This document shows, in pieces, positions 36,875 through 50,389 of a stretch of 64,000 nt of DNA (the first letter of the stretch is position 1; every line of letters begins with the position of its first letter). This DNA comes from Leucaena leucocephala. Taxonomy: Eukaryota > Streptophyta > Magnoliopsida > Fabales > Fabaceae. The stretch covers positions 23,930,962-23,994,961 of the forward strand of contig CM073522.1 in NCBI GenBank assembly GCA_037074615.1, written 5' to 3'. The notes beneath the pieces are model-generated. The model ran no database searches and was not told the origin of the DNA. It worked only from the letters and a program-made list of their open reading frames with translations. Made by a program: the position numbers and the translations under genes.

Positions 36875-38871
36875 TGTTGGAAATCGTGCCCTAGGGGCCA
36901 ATCATTGTCTTATGAACATTATTGATTTATGAATTTATTAATTGAGTTATCATATTATTTGCATGTTTACTATGATGACCATCCTTGGATAATTCATGAT
37001 ATTATCCTAAATGTCCCTGGTCGATCATCTATGTGGGAGCACAGATGAAATAAGACCAGTATGACTTTGAAGATGTATAGAGATATAAATCAAAGTCATA
37101 AGCACATGTAAGAGTACAGGGTGTTGGACCGACCCGCTATGAGAGAACTGCATGGGTAACGTCATAAGCTTCTCTCATATACAAACCATGTCAATATGCC
37201 CTTTGACCTGAGATCATCATGGATTCCTACATGACAAAACGCTCAGCTTTGACCTAGTCAAAAGTCACTTTTGACCGAGTGATCATAAAGACTATGTTCG
37301 GGCTTAGTGGTTTTTCATGCGGAGGAATGTGAATGGTCAAGATGGAATTTGTCCCTCACATTCGTGGAGAGATATTACTGGGCCCCTCGATGAGTGAGTC
37401 TGAGAAATGTATGGCCATACTGTAATGGAAAGGTAGTTCCATTTCTATAGTCAGACTACTCAGGGATCGAGAAAGTAACGGTCGGGAATAGGAGGATGAC
37501 ATTATCCATGCCTCATCCATGACCAAAATATCGCGTGACAGAAGGGACATGATATGGTTGTATAAAAGGTTACATCGTTTATCGATCCTCATATGATTTG
37601 GGTAGTTGTTATGTCTTGCTAGAGACCGCTTGCGACTTGTGGGCTAGTATAGCAAATGGCCCACTGCCAACTTCATATGGGCCTACAGGGTCGCACACAA
37701 AATAGCCCAACACGAGCTATGATGTCCAGATTCATTGAATCTAAGACATGTCCAGATTCAATGAAAGATCCAGGTGAATGTATATATATTTATTTATATT
37801 TATATTCGTATATATATAAATTCGTATATATATATATTATATATATGAGATATATGAGATTTAATTTATAAGGATAAATTAAATCCCTATCACGTTTGAA
37901 TTCGAAATTCAAATTGATAGGATATCTCATATAAGAGATATTTATAAGATTTAATTTATAAGGATAAATTAAATCTCTATCACGTTTGAAATTCGAAATT
38001 CAAATTGATAGGATATCTCATATAAGAGATATTTATAAGATTTAATTTATAAGGATAAATTAAATCTCTATCACGTTTGAAATTCGAAATTCAAATTGAT
38101 AGGATATCTCATATAAGAGATATTTATAAGATTTAATTTATAAGGATAAATTAAATCTCTATCACGTTTGAAATTCAAAATTTAAATTGATAGGATATCT
38201 CAAATTTGATTTATGGGAATAAATCAAATATAACTCAGTCTCATCTTTATTTAAAGTTAAATAAATAAGTAATTAAATCTGTGGGACGGATTTAATATTA
38301 TTTTATTTAATTAGTTTCTTATAAAATTATACAATATATGATATTGTATCAATTCGGAATTAATACAAGATTAACTCCAAAATCCAATTAGGTCAAGTGT
38401 AAAAACGCATAGCATCCTCTATATCTGATTGGAGGAGCTACGTTTGAAAATAACACAGAACACAAAAGGCCGAACGGAATCTGCAAAAGGTTTGCAGACA
38501 AGAAACTGCCGAAATAGAGACGGAGACTTGTGAAAGCCTTGGAGGGACAGGAGACGCTAGCACGTCGTTCGTGGTTGGAACGCTGTTCGTGTGGATACCA
38601 GTAGAGGAAGCCGACCTGAGGCGTCGACTTCTTGTGATCGGAAAGAGACCACCGTCCGCGGAGAGAATCTGTGAAGGTCGCTGAGGAACACTCCATCGAT
38701 TTCTTGCGATCAGAAAGAGATCACCACCCACGTAGAGAAGCTGTGAAATTCGCTGAGCAACACTAAGGGTAATGATTCTTTCCACTTGACTTAAACACAT
38801 ACGGCAGATCCTGGCAAGGAATGGAAAAATTTTAAAGTTTATTTCCGCTGCGTGTCTTCCAATTCCTTACA
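36875..38871 (+). repeat. 3' LTR of E3
   Basis: 1997 bp, offset by exactly 7242 from the 5' LTR. Every stretch compared is identical, including the 91-bp array (37858-38202). Confidence 0.93.
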
Positions 38872-40294
38872 ATATATGGATTTAAATCTCCATATGTATA
38901 CTTTAAGCTCATAGAATATGGTGGAAAAACTCGCTCATTTACTATTTAAAATTTGTGCATGAACCTCACTGCCTCTGGGTACTCGTTTATCTTGATCCAG
39001 ATTTTATTCCCAACTTTGATAACTCATAACAATTTGAATTCTTAACCAATTGAGGAGTTCTTGGTGTCCATTTAAATCTCTAGATCTTAACTATGTTCAT
39101 ACAAAATTTCACGTGAAAATACGTTGGATAAGTTAAGAAAATTATCGTTGGAATTCTATTGCCTTAGACTGGATCCATAGTAACATACATCAAGCACATC
39201 AAAATATCATCCTCTAAAGTTAAGTGCTCAACTTTAAGTCATATACAAATTAACCATCCACATTTAACCTTTTGCCTTGAGAAGTTCCAGCACCTAGAGC
39301 ATAGTTATATATATGGAAAGAATGAGATTTCATAGAAATCTCAATAGCAAGTCATACAAACTATAATAACATGCATGCTTGATTAAATGTACATAAGCAA
39401 CCTCTATAATGCATATTGTCATGACATTCATTGCAAGGAGTTGCAACGATTCATACTTCATCATCATCATCATAAAATTATCTCATGCTCAACCAATAAT
39501 CATACAAAACAAGCAAGCATACAATCAAACAACATAAGATTTTAGTTAGGTATTCTTGCTACCTCTTAGATGTCCTTGTTATTTCCTTCTTGGAATGATC
39601 TTACCTTCTCACAAATGTCAAAACCTAGCCATTACAAAGTAACATCAAGTTACAATTCAACTCCAACACAATTCCAAGACTAGGTTATCACTAAGTTCTA
39701 TTCTTTCTTTAATTTATGACTTATGCTTCCATCTTTCTAAAATAAATTCTCATGGTTTATTTCCACATAATTTTTCATGTAGAATCCAAATATGCATTCA
39801 GAATCTCCAAAATCAAATTGCATCTCAAGTTTCTGTACAGAACCGAAAAGCTTCACATGTTTTTCAAAAATTCTCATTTTGATTCCAATGCTTCCAATAC
39901 TTGTTTCTCTACTATATCCCCACACAATTTTCCATTTTAAACCCATTGGAAGCATCAAAATCATGAAATTCCAACATATAAATAGTGATTTGTACAGTAA
40001 CAGAACAGAACACAATCTTCCATTCACATGCATACTTGGATTTTCAAGCTATTACCACTTGATTCTAGCTTGTTTAAGCTTGTCTAAACTATCCATAACA
40101 TAAAACTCACATTCTTTTCACATCAAAACAGAATGTCCAGCAGCACCATCAAGAGAAATATGTCCCAAAAACCTCTTAAAACCAAGGGCAAACTTGCTAG
40201 AACAAAGCTTAAGATCAAGAGGACTAATTACCTTACTAGTTCTTCCAAGGTGCTTGCCTCTTTCTAGCTTCAATGGAAATTTGGCAAGAGTTTC

Positions 40295-43200
40295 TGAAAC
40301 ATCCTTCCTTTCATATGTCTTAGGGACCATTCAGTAGCATTTAGAACCACTTTCAAGATCATTGAAGTCCAATTCCCCAATCTGGAATTTTACTCTTATC
40401 GAGTACTGTTCACTTGAAAATTCCAGATGAGTGACCTGACTTCGAAAAATCATAACTAATTATAGCAAAATCAAAATGAAGTGGTTCAAATTGATAAATG
40501 AAGCTAACTCAATTATCTTTCAGGTAAAAATAACTCATTGACCATTCAATGACCAAGTCAACGTCAGTCAACGTGTCAAGATTACTGTTCATTCCACGCT
40601 TTTCTCCCTGAATCCAGCATTCTGGTCCCAACTTTAATAATTTATATCTCCTGGTGTAGACATCCAAATGATACATTTTATATATCAAATTAAATCTTGG
40701 TATGTCTACTATTTACCATAAAAATTTCATACATTTATTCATCCATTTACTATTTTTAATCATTTATCAAATATGACTAGGTTACCACGTGTTACTGTTC
40801 ACAATGGTAAATTTCAGCATTTCTACTTTGCATACATATGCATACATCCATCATACAACAGTCAAACATGCCAAACAACAATTATTATTAATTAATAAGT
40901 TGTTTTACATCTGGTCATGTACATAAATTCTCATGGTTCTATTACATCTTTTTCTGCCTAAACTCCGGCAGCATAACCGCTACGCTTCATCTGTACAAAG
41001 AACTGAACCGTACTGATTCGGTAATCCCCTCATGAGAACTACCATTCTACGTAGTACCCAGGAAAGACTAGATGAACCGGCTAGGTCCACTCACTTCTAG
41101 CCTCCTTAGACAGCACTACGTACACAGTACTTATCATATACTGATGTTCAGTCTTTACTTCGGCAGCATAACGGCGTCTTTTAAAATTCCCAAAATTCAT
41201 TTCGACATAACCTCCCCTGTAATGGGTTATTTATTGGGATGAGATTCGGGGGAATCTCAGTAGCAACAATCATAACAATATATGTAATGCAGAGTGACAG
41301 TGCTTGCTTGTGATTGTGTACAGATAAGTATGCTGCGTGCTTCCATGCTTAATAACATATGATCATAGCATTACAGTAGAGCTTCAGACATAACATATAA
41401 GACAACAATCCAACCAAACAATAGCACAATGAATCACAAAGCCATTACAATAAAGCTAGGATTAGTTACTACCTCAAAGGCTCAGCAGAGCTCTACTATC
41501 TCTATTCTGCTTCCAGCTCCGCCAGAACTTCCTTTCTTTCTTTCTTCCTCTCACTTTCTCTCTCTAGCACCTCCTCCTCTCTCTAAAATGGGCTCTTGGC
41601 CGTGGCATATGAATGGCAAGGGGGGGTATTTATAACCTCCTCCAATGGCAATCTCGTAATTTCCATGAACTTTGATCCTGCGGTCCTAGTTTTTCCTGGA
41701 TTTTCCTATTTTCTTTAATTCCTCCTTTACTGCATCATGCATGACATCATTGGGACACCTCACCAGGACACCTCAGCGCCACATTTATCACATATCTGAA
41801 ATCCTGGACACCTCAGCAGCTGACTCAGCAGGTTGACTCACCAGTCCAGTGTCCTGCCTCGTAGTACGTGTCCTCAACCTTTTCTTCTGCCTTTATGTTG
41901 GCGCCATGTGTCATCTTACTGGCACCTGTCACGCCTTCCAATGCTATCCAGATAAATCCAGGACTTTATCTGATCACTTCCTCGGTTATCGTGCCAACCG
42001 AGTAACTTTACTTTATTGAAACAGCATTAAAATAATATTTTAATGCCACTTTTTCCCACACATTACTGGGCCTACGTTTTTGGGCTCTGGGAATGTTGTC
42101 TTGGATCCTGATCAAGCTCAAGTACTCTGATGGCTCAATTCCCAAGAAACAGCCCTTGGCAAATTACCAAAATACCCTTGGGTGCCCTTTCTTGCACTAT
42201 TTTAACCCTAAGGGTAAAATTGTCATTTTACACCCTTCTGTACTCTGTCAGGGTATATACTGACTCTCAGTAACTTTATCTGTATGTACCTTGGCTCCTG
42301 GGCCTGTTCAGAATTACCAAAATGCCCTTCATTCATCTGTTACCCTTTTGTACAACACAGGGGTATTTTCATAATTTCGCACTTTTCCGGGGTTCTGCCG
42401 GACACTGGCCCACCTATCAGTCCAAGGGTCTTACTGGGCCTCTGTTGGCGCCATTATTGGGCCTTTCTGGGTCCAATACCTTCATGGCACGCATTACGAG
42501 GAATCTTCCCCCGTTAATAATTATTGAATATTTTATCTATTTTTCACCGTTTATACACATATCCGGACACCGGCTCCTTCTGTCCGAAACACTAGCCTGC
42601 GGTGTTCAGGAATCCCTGTGAGTCATATCAGTCATCTGACTGAGGTCATTCGAACTCATTCAGTCCCTTTTCAAATACCGATAAATCTCCCTATCGGATC
42701 CCCGGAGGCCTCACACTCCCGTCTGGATTTTCTGATTTGCGAATAACTTTTTCTACAGGCCTCCTATCGGTATTCTGTCAGTTTCCCGACATCCGCCCCA
42801 TAAGGACGTATCATCCTGTATTTTCTCACCTAGATCTGAATTCTAGGATATCCGGTATTAATTTTTATAACTTTTGGACGATCAGTCCATTTCTGGCTAT
42901 CTGGAGTCTTCAAAAATTCCTGTATTAAGCCAGATTACCGAGCGTCACTTGCTCTCTCTACCGGTGAAATCTGGGACTGAAATGCTGTCGGACAGTCCAA
43001 ACCACTTCCGGCCTGACTTTCTTTAATTACAATTTAGCCCCAAGGAACTTTTCTTCTTTTCATTTAAGTCCCTTTTTATTTGGCTAAAATTACACTTAAG
43101 GACCCCATATTTTTGTCTACTTTCCTTTTTGGCCTCGAAACTTTCCATAATTGCACTTAAGTCCTTTCATTTCCTTTACTAGGCCTAGGGGCATTATTGT

Positions 43201-43891
43201 CTTTTCATATTTTACCAGAGTATTCTCTGGCCCTGGTCAACTATCCAGATACCCCTTCTTGACTGTCTAACCTTAGCCAAATGACCAAAATACCCTTTAC
43301 TCATTCTTCAGTTATTCTATAGCATAAGGGCATTTTCGTCATTTTGCACATTTTTCCCGGACACCGGCCCCTCTTACCACTGAACTGGTATTATGGGCTT
43401 GGGCCTTCCCTGGTGTCACTACGGGCCTTAGACAATACTGTATGGCCTCTGGCCATAGTCCGATCATCTCTATTCGGACTGCCTCTCCTTTACCGATATA
43501 ACTGTAAATTCCCATCTTTAGGAATTTTTACAGAAAAATCGGGACCTCAAATCAAAATTCTGTGACTCCTCATTCAATCCGGAATCCTTTTCTCTATCTC
43601 CCGGTATTTTCAGATATTTTATCCGGACCGGCTGTTTTGGCCTGAAAAAGCACTCACGCGCACACTTTTCCAAAATGACCATTTTACCCCTAGTCATATT
43701 TCTAATTCTTTCATACACCTAGAGACCTCATATGCACATTTCACAGTTCAGTGAAATGATCAGCATAATTTTGTCTATTTTCTGGCAAAATATGGTACTC
43801 ATCGGCCACCAGTCCGATCTTTCCCATAATTACGATTATGCTCTTGAATTCTCCTTCTGGCATCTCTAGGCCTAAAAATTGGGGTGTTACA
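40295..43891 (-). mobile_element. E4: solo Gypsy-type LTR
   Basis: Starts TGAAACATCCTTCC and ends GGGGTGTTACA, flanked by perfect GTTTC copies (40290-40294 and 43892-43896). It is collinear with E5 through the CGGCAGCATAACCGCTACGC block (40969 and 48151), but 3597 bp against 2908; part of the excess lies near 43195-43730. No internal region, so a solo LTR within the left LTR of E2. Confidence 0.88.
41627..41634 (-). promoter_or_regulatory. TATA box of LTR E4
   Basis: TATAAATA followed by a C-run on the minus strand. Confidence 0.55.
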
Positions 43892-43939
43892 GTTTCCCCA
43901 AGGTTACCAAGCATGCCAAAATGATCTGATTTGAGGGGG

Positions 43940-43947
43940 TATTTATA
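43940..43947 (-). promoter_or_regulatory. TATA box of E2 left LTR
   Basis: TATAAATA followed by CCCCC on the minus strand. The matching stretch is deleted from the right (5') LTR of E2. Confidence 0.55.
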
Positions 43948-45233
43948 GAAAAATTTGGGTGGAAATGAAAGGCCAAGATCATTTTGTGCACTATTTGATC
44001 TAATGGCTTAGATTTATTCTTGGATTTACTTTTCTTTAATAATTATGACATCATCATCCATGACATCATCAAGGGGACACCTCACAAGACAAGTGGTGCC
44101 ATTCCAAGGGAGAGAAGTCTCTAGAAAAATTCTAGTCCAATCCAGTACCGGCTTGGTCCGATTTCCCAAAAACCAGACTGCTTCTGAATCTAATTTTTTT
44201 GAGATTCCATAATATATTTTTTGACCTTAAATACAGTATCCGGATTCTTTCTATCATTGACATTCTTATATTGGGTCTAAACTTAATTACAGATCCCTTG
44301 GAAAATGACCAAAATACCCTTGGTCCCTTTTCTTGCACTACATTTACCCTAAGGGCATAATCGTTATTTCACACCTCTTTGTACCTTGTCAGGGCATATA
44401 CTGACTTTAACTAACCCTTCCTATACCTGCCTTGGCATTTTGGCCTGTCCAAAATGACCAGAGTGCCCTCCATTCATCTATTGCTCCTTAGTGCAACACA
44501 GGGGCATTTTCGTAATTTCGCACTTTTTCGGGGTTCCTCTGGACACTGGCCCACCTATCAGTCCAATTATTTTATTGGGCCTCCATGACGCCATTTTTTG
44601 GCCTTTATAGGGTCCACTACCTTTATGACACAATTCCCTAGGAACCGCTCCCGGAGATATTTATCTGGTATTTTATTCCACTGTAAATTCCATTAAAAAT
44701 TCTACAGGATTCCTTTTCTAATCCTGTCAATTTTATAAATTCTTATATTAATTGTAGGAATTTACTGTAAGGTTTCATCTGATTCTGAGATCCGAAAAAT
44801 ACTGTAATATTTTATCTGACTTCAGAAATTTATATCAATTTTTTGGGACCTCAAATCAAAATTCTGTGTTGCGTCAAACTAACCTGAATAATTTTCTCTA
44901 TCTACTAGTAAAATTTAGGTCTGATCTGATTTCGGCCATTTTTAGCCTGTTTCCTGTCCAAGTTCTTCATAATTACACTTTTGCCCCTTGAACTCTTCAT
45001 AAATTACATTTATATCCTCAAACTTTTTAAAATTACACTTAAGGACCCAACATTTTTGTCTACTTTCTATTTTGGCCTTAAAAATTTTGTAATTTCACTT
45101 AAGTCCTTGCATTTTCTTCCTTTTTCAATTCAATCCCTTTCTTTACATAAATGACCACATTTTTCTTAGAAAATCTCATATATTACGTACAAACTGTACA
45201 TACAAATCAGTACAAAAAATTAGGGATATTACA

Positions 45234-45250
45234 TTTCTCTCCCTCTTAAA
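45234..45250 (-). promoter_or_regulatory. Polypurine tract of E2
   Basis: On the minus strand AAGAGGGAGAGAAA precedes the 3' LTR start TGTAATATCCC. Confidence 0.75.
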
Positions 45251-45286
45251 ATAAATTTCGTCCTCAAAATTTACAATACATATATC

Positions 45287-47481
45287 CTAATGAAACAACT
45301 CAGGATACATCTGCCTCATTCTTTCCTCTATTTTCGATGTAGCTTCATTCTCAGTTAAGCCTTTCCAGATCACCTTGACTAAAGAAATTTGCTTATTACG
45401 CAACTGCTTGATCTTTCGATCAGTAATTCGTACTGGTCCAACCTCATATGTCAGGTCATCTCGCAGCGCAATCTCATCTTGTTCAATCACATGTGATGAG
45501 TCTGGAACATACTTCTTTAATTGGGAAACATGGAATACGTTATGTATCTGGCTAAGATTTGGGGGAAGGGCTAGCTTGTAGGCTAGTGATCCTATCTTTG
45601 AGAGAATCTGAAATGGTCCGATGTATCTGGGATGTAATTTCTTCACTTTAATTGATCGTCCGGCTCTTGTAGTTGGAGTTAACTTAAGGAATACATGCTC
45701 TCCTTCTGACATCTGCATAGCTTTTCTATCTACTTTGAGCCGTTAACAATCTTTTTCTGATCGTCCAATCTGTTCTGCAGTTTGATCTACTCTATCAGGA
45801 CCAAACATTCTTCTCTCACTCAACTCTAGCCAGCATAAGGGAGATCTACATTTACGTCCATAAAGTGCTTCAAACGGGGCCATCTGAATACTTTCCTGAT
45901 AACTATTATTATATGTAAATTCTATGAGTGGTAGATGGATATCCCAACTGCCCTTGAAATCCAAAACACAGGCTCTCAGCATATATTCTAACGTTTGGAT
46001 TGTTCTCTCAGACTGTCCATTCGTCTGAGGATGATAGGCTTTACTAAATAGGAGAGTACTGCCCATTTCTTTCTGTAAAGCTCTCCAAAAATTAGATATA
46101 AACTGAGGGTCTCTATCGGGCATAATACTACTTGGGATACCATGTAATCTAACAATCTCCTTTATATACCACTTTTCCAGCTTCTCTAGAGAATCTCTTT
46201 TATTTATTGCCAGGAAATGAGCCGACTTTGTCAATCGATCAATGATTACCCATATTGCATCATGCTTAGTCGGAGTCATGGGTAATCCTTCCACAAAATC
46301 CATGGCAATACTATCCCATTTCCATTCAGGAATATCTAAAGGTTGCAATGTTCCTGTTGGCTTCTGATGTTCAATCTTTACTTTTTGGCATGTTAAGCAC
46401 TTGGACACGTAAGCCACAACATCTTTCTTCAATCCAGGCCACCAAAATAAACTTTTAACATCATGATACATCTTGGTCATACCTGGATGTACGGTATATC
46501 GGCTTTTATGTGCTTCATCTAGAATTTTCTGCTTTAATCCCATAACATTAGGGATATACGGTCTTCCTCTAAACCGTAGCAATCCATCTTGGGAAACTTC
46601 AAAACTCTTAGTTTTCCTTTTCTCCATCTTATCTTTAAAAATTGCTGCGAGCTTATCATGCTTTTGAGCTTTTCTTATCTCATCTTCAATGAAAGCTCTG
46701 ACTTGTACTCCTCCGTAAGGACTTTCTATCATCTGCATCTGATAGAGAGGACTCCAATCTCTGACATCTTTTAACAATTTCAATTCTTTGATTATCAGAC
46801 TTGCCATTTGCACCACTTTTCTACTTAAAGCATCAGCCACTACATTGGCTTTTCCTGGATGGTATTTAATCTGGAAATCATAATCCTTCAATAATTTCAT
46901 CCATCGCCGCTGCCGTATATTCAACTCTTTTTGATCCTGCAGATACTTCAGGCTTTTGTGGTCACAATACAATTCTATGATAGCTCCATACAAATAATGT
47001 CTCCATATCTTGAGAGCATAAACCACCGTTGCAAGCTCCAGATCATGAGTGGGATAATTTTCTTCATATGGCTTTAACTGTCGAGAGGCGTAGGCTACTA
47101 CTCGACCTTGCTGCATTAACACGCATCCCAACCCCTGCTTACTAGCATCAGTATAGACTACATAAGTCTGAGTTGGGTCTGGAATAATTAGCACGGGAGT
47201 AGTGGTTAATCTCTGTTTTAACTCTTGAAAACTAGCCTCGCACTTCTCGTCCCACTTGAACTGCTGATTCTTTCTGGTCAGCTTGATTAACGGCAAGGCA
47301 ATTTGAGAAAAGTCCTTAATAAATCTTCTATAGTACCCTGCCAAGCCCTGAAAACTTCTAATCTCTGTCACTGTCCTTGGATGTTCCCAGCTTAAAACTG
47401 CTTCAACTTTGCTAGGATCTACAGCTACCCCTTCATGGGATATGACATGACCAAAAAATTTAACTTCTGAAAGCCAAAACT
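45287..47481 (-). pseudogene. Gypsy pol of E2, 3' half: RT end, RNase H, integrase, chromodomain-like tail
   Basis: Minus strand. From 47481 it reads [13 protein letters not shown] (continuing RT across E5). A 542-codon frame (47371-45743) follows: RNase [11 protein letters not shown] with Asp75 and LSRK end, the integrase zinc part with CLTCQKVK, and a core with [15 protein letters not shown] and the SERTIQ glutamate. The frame then stops. A second piece (45718-45287) reads GPFQILSKIG, FHVSQLKKYVPD and VIWKGLTENEATSKIEERM, a chromodomain-like end typical of Tekay/Del. The two pieces are separated by a stop and a local frame change, so the product is broken. Confidence 0.85.
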
Positions 47482-50389
47482 TGAAACGTCCTTACTTTCG
47501 TACATTCTAGGGATCATTTGGTAGAATTTAGAACCACTTTCAAGATCATTGAAGTCCAATTTCTCAATCTGGAATTTTTCTCTTCTCGAGTACTCTTCAC
47601 TGTGTAAATTCCAGTTGAGTGACCTGAATTCAAAAAATCATAATTAATTATAGAAAAATTGAAATGAAGTGGTCCCAATTGATACATGAAGCTAACTCAA
47701 TTATCTTTTAGGGAAAAATCACTCATTGCTTACTCTTTGACCAAGTCAACATAGGTCAACGTTATAATGTTACTGTTTATCCAACATTTTCCCCTTAAAT
47801 CTAGCATTTTGGTCCCAGGTTTGATAATTTATATCTCCATGTGTAGACATCCAAATGAGGCATTTTATATATCAAATCGAATCTTAATATGTCTACTATT
47901 TACCATAAAAATTTCATACATTTATTCATCCATTTACTATTTTTAATCATGGGTCAAACATCATTAGGTCACCACGTGTTACTGTTCATAGTGGTAAATT
48001 TTAGCACTCAACTTTACATACATATGCATACATCCATCACATATCAGTCAAACATGCCAAGCAATACCTATTATTAAATAATAAGTTGTTTTACATCAGA
48101 GCATGTACAGAATCCTCATATTTCTATTACATCTTTTCCTGCCTGAAATCCGGCAGCATAACCGCTACGCTTCATCTTTAGAAAGTAACTGATCTTGTAC
48201 CGATTCGGTAATTCCCGTGAGAACTACCATTCTACGTAAGTACCCAGGAAAGACTAGATGAACCGGCTAGGTCCACTCACTTCCAGCCTCCTTAGACAAT
48301 ACCTACGTACACAGTTCGTATTAGCTACTGCTATCTTGTCATAATTTTGGCAGCATAACGGCGTCTCTTAAGATTCTTAAAATTTACTTTGACATAACCT
48401 CCCTGTAATGGGATATTTATTGGGATGAGATTCGAGGGAATCTCAGTAGTAATAATCATAACAATATATATAATGCAGAGTGACAGTGCTTGCTTGTGAT
48501 TGTGTACAGATAAGTATGCTGCGTGCTTCCATACTCAATAACATATGATCATAGCATTGTAGCAGAGCTTCAAGCATAACATATAAGACAACAATCCAAC
48601 CAAACAATAGCACAACAAATCACAAAGCCATTACAAAAAAGCTAGGATTATTTACTACCTCAAAAGCTTAGCAGAACTCTAGAATCTCTATACTGCTTTC
48701 AACTCCGCCAGAACTTTGTTTCTTCTTTCTTCCTTGCTCCTTCTCTCACTAGAACTTCCTTCTCTCTCTAATTCTTGCTTGGGCCATGATGAATGAAGAT
48801 CAAGGGGGTATTTATAGTTTTGATGGATGGCTTTTTCGTAATTTTGAAGCCCTTTGAACTTGTGGCCCTGGTTTTTCCGAAATTTCCTATTTTTCTTTAT
48901 TCCCTTTTACTGCATCATCAAGGGACACCTAAGGGGACACCTCACCCCTCACATTCTTCACATGGCAAAATTTGAGGGAGCAAGAAGCCTTCTGGAAGCT
49001 TTCCAGTCCAATCCGGTACCGGTCCGTTTCCTCGAAAACTGGACTGTTTTCTGAATCTAATTTTTCTGAAAATCCATATTATGTCTTCTGACCTTAAATT
49101 TAGTATCTGGGTCCTTCATATCACTAACATTTTTATACTGGGTCTAAACTCAATTACAGATCCCTTGTGAAATGACCAAAATACCCCTGGGTGCCCTTTC
49201 TTGCACTATCTTAACCCTAAGGGTAAAATCATTATTTTACACCTTTCTGTACCTTGTCAGGGCATATGCTGACTCTGAGTAACTTTATCTGTATGTGCCT
49301 TGGCTTCTGGGCCTGTCCAGAATGACCAAAATGCCCTCCATTCATCTATTACTCTTTAGTACAACACAGGGGCATTTTCATAATTTTGCACTTTTCCGGG
49401 GTTCTGCTGGACACTGGCCCACCTATCAGTCCAAGGGTCTTACTGGGCCTCTGATGGCACCATTATTAAGCCTTTCAGGGTCCATTACCTTCATGGCATG
49501 CATCACGAGGAATCTTCCCCCGTCCATATTCATCGAGTAGTTTAGCTATTATACACCGTTTATACACATCCCCGGACACCGGGTCCTTTTACCAGATACA
49601 CTGGCCCACTGTGTTTAGGCATCCCTGTGGGTCATAACAGTCATCTGACTGAGGTCATTCGAACTCATTCAGTCCATTTTTAAATACCGATAAATTTCTT
49701 AATCGAATCCCCAGAGGCCTCACACTCCGTCTGTATTTGGTAATTTGTGAATAACTTTTTCTATAGACCTCCTATCGATATTCTGTCAGTTTCCTGACAT
49801 CCGCCCCATCAGGACGCATCATCCTGTAATTTCTCACATATATCTGAAATTTAGGATATCCGGTAGGAATTTTTATAACTTTTAGACTATCAGATCAATT
49901 TTGGCTATCTGGAGTCTTGAAAAATTCCTGTATTAAGCTGGATTACCCAGCATCACTTGCTCTCTCTACCGGTGAAATCTGGGACTGAAATGCTTTCGGG
50001 CAGTCCAAACCACTTCTGGCCTAATTTTCTTTAATTATACTTTAGCCCCAAAGAACTTTTCTTCTTTTCAATTAAGTCCCTTTTATTTGGCTAAAATTAC
50101 ACTTAAGGACCCCACATTTTTGTCTACTTTCCCCTTTTAGCCTTATACTTTTCATAATTACACTTAAGTCCTTACATTTTCTTTCTTTTGCAATTTAATT
50201 CCTTTCTTTGCATAAATGGCCATCATATCCCTAGGGACTTTTACTATTTACATATAAGTCCCCGAACTTTCACTTATTTGTAGTTTAGTCCCTAAAAACC
50301 CTCTGCATGTTACTGGGACTTCTGCTCAAAGGGATATATCTATTTCAGGCTACTTACTAAGTCTCTGGTCTAAAAATTGGGATGTTACA
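47482..50389 (-). mobile_element. E5: solo Gypsy-type LTR inside E2 pol
   Basis: Starts TGAAACGTCCTTAC and ends GGGATGTTACA; perfect AAACT copies flank it (47477-47481 and 50390-50394). It splits the RT codons of ...SKCEF and WLSEV.... Same family as E4; length 2908 bp. Confidence 0.9.
48809..48816 (-). promoter_or_regulatory. TATA box of LTR E5
   Basis: TATAAATA followed by CCCCC on the minus strand. Confidence 0.55.

Larger units (their letters stand above)
29633..38871 (+). mobile_element. E3: intact Copia retrotransposon (Angela/Tork-like)
   Basis: 9239 bp, bounded by TG and CA and by perfect ATATA duplications (29628-29632 and 38872-38876). It has 1997-bp LTRs at each end, a tRNA-Met primer site, one complete gag-pol frame and a polypurine tract. 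The two LTRs have the same length, and every stretch I compared is identical, including four ORF-length translations, so insertion was recent. The gag start (RSVLEKDKLNGTNFLDWFRN) and long LTRs suggest the Angela/Tork branch. Nothing visible prevents autonomous activity. Confidence 0.93.
29234..45233 (-). mobile_element. E2 left LTR (3' LTR), split by E3 and E4
   Basis: Pieces are 29234-29632, 38877-40294 and 43897-45233, about 3.15 kb when joined. The first and last pieces and the start of the middle piece align with the right LTR at 53881-55756, which lacks about 1.3 kb from the middle. It ends TTAGGGATATTACA next to the polypurine tract. Confidence 0.8.
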
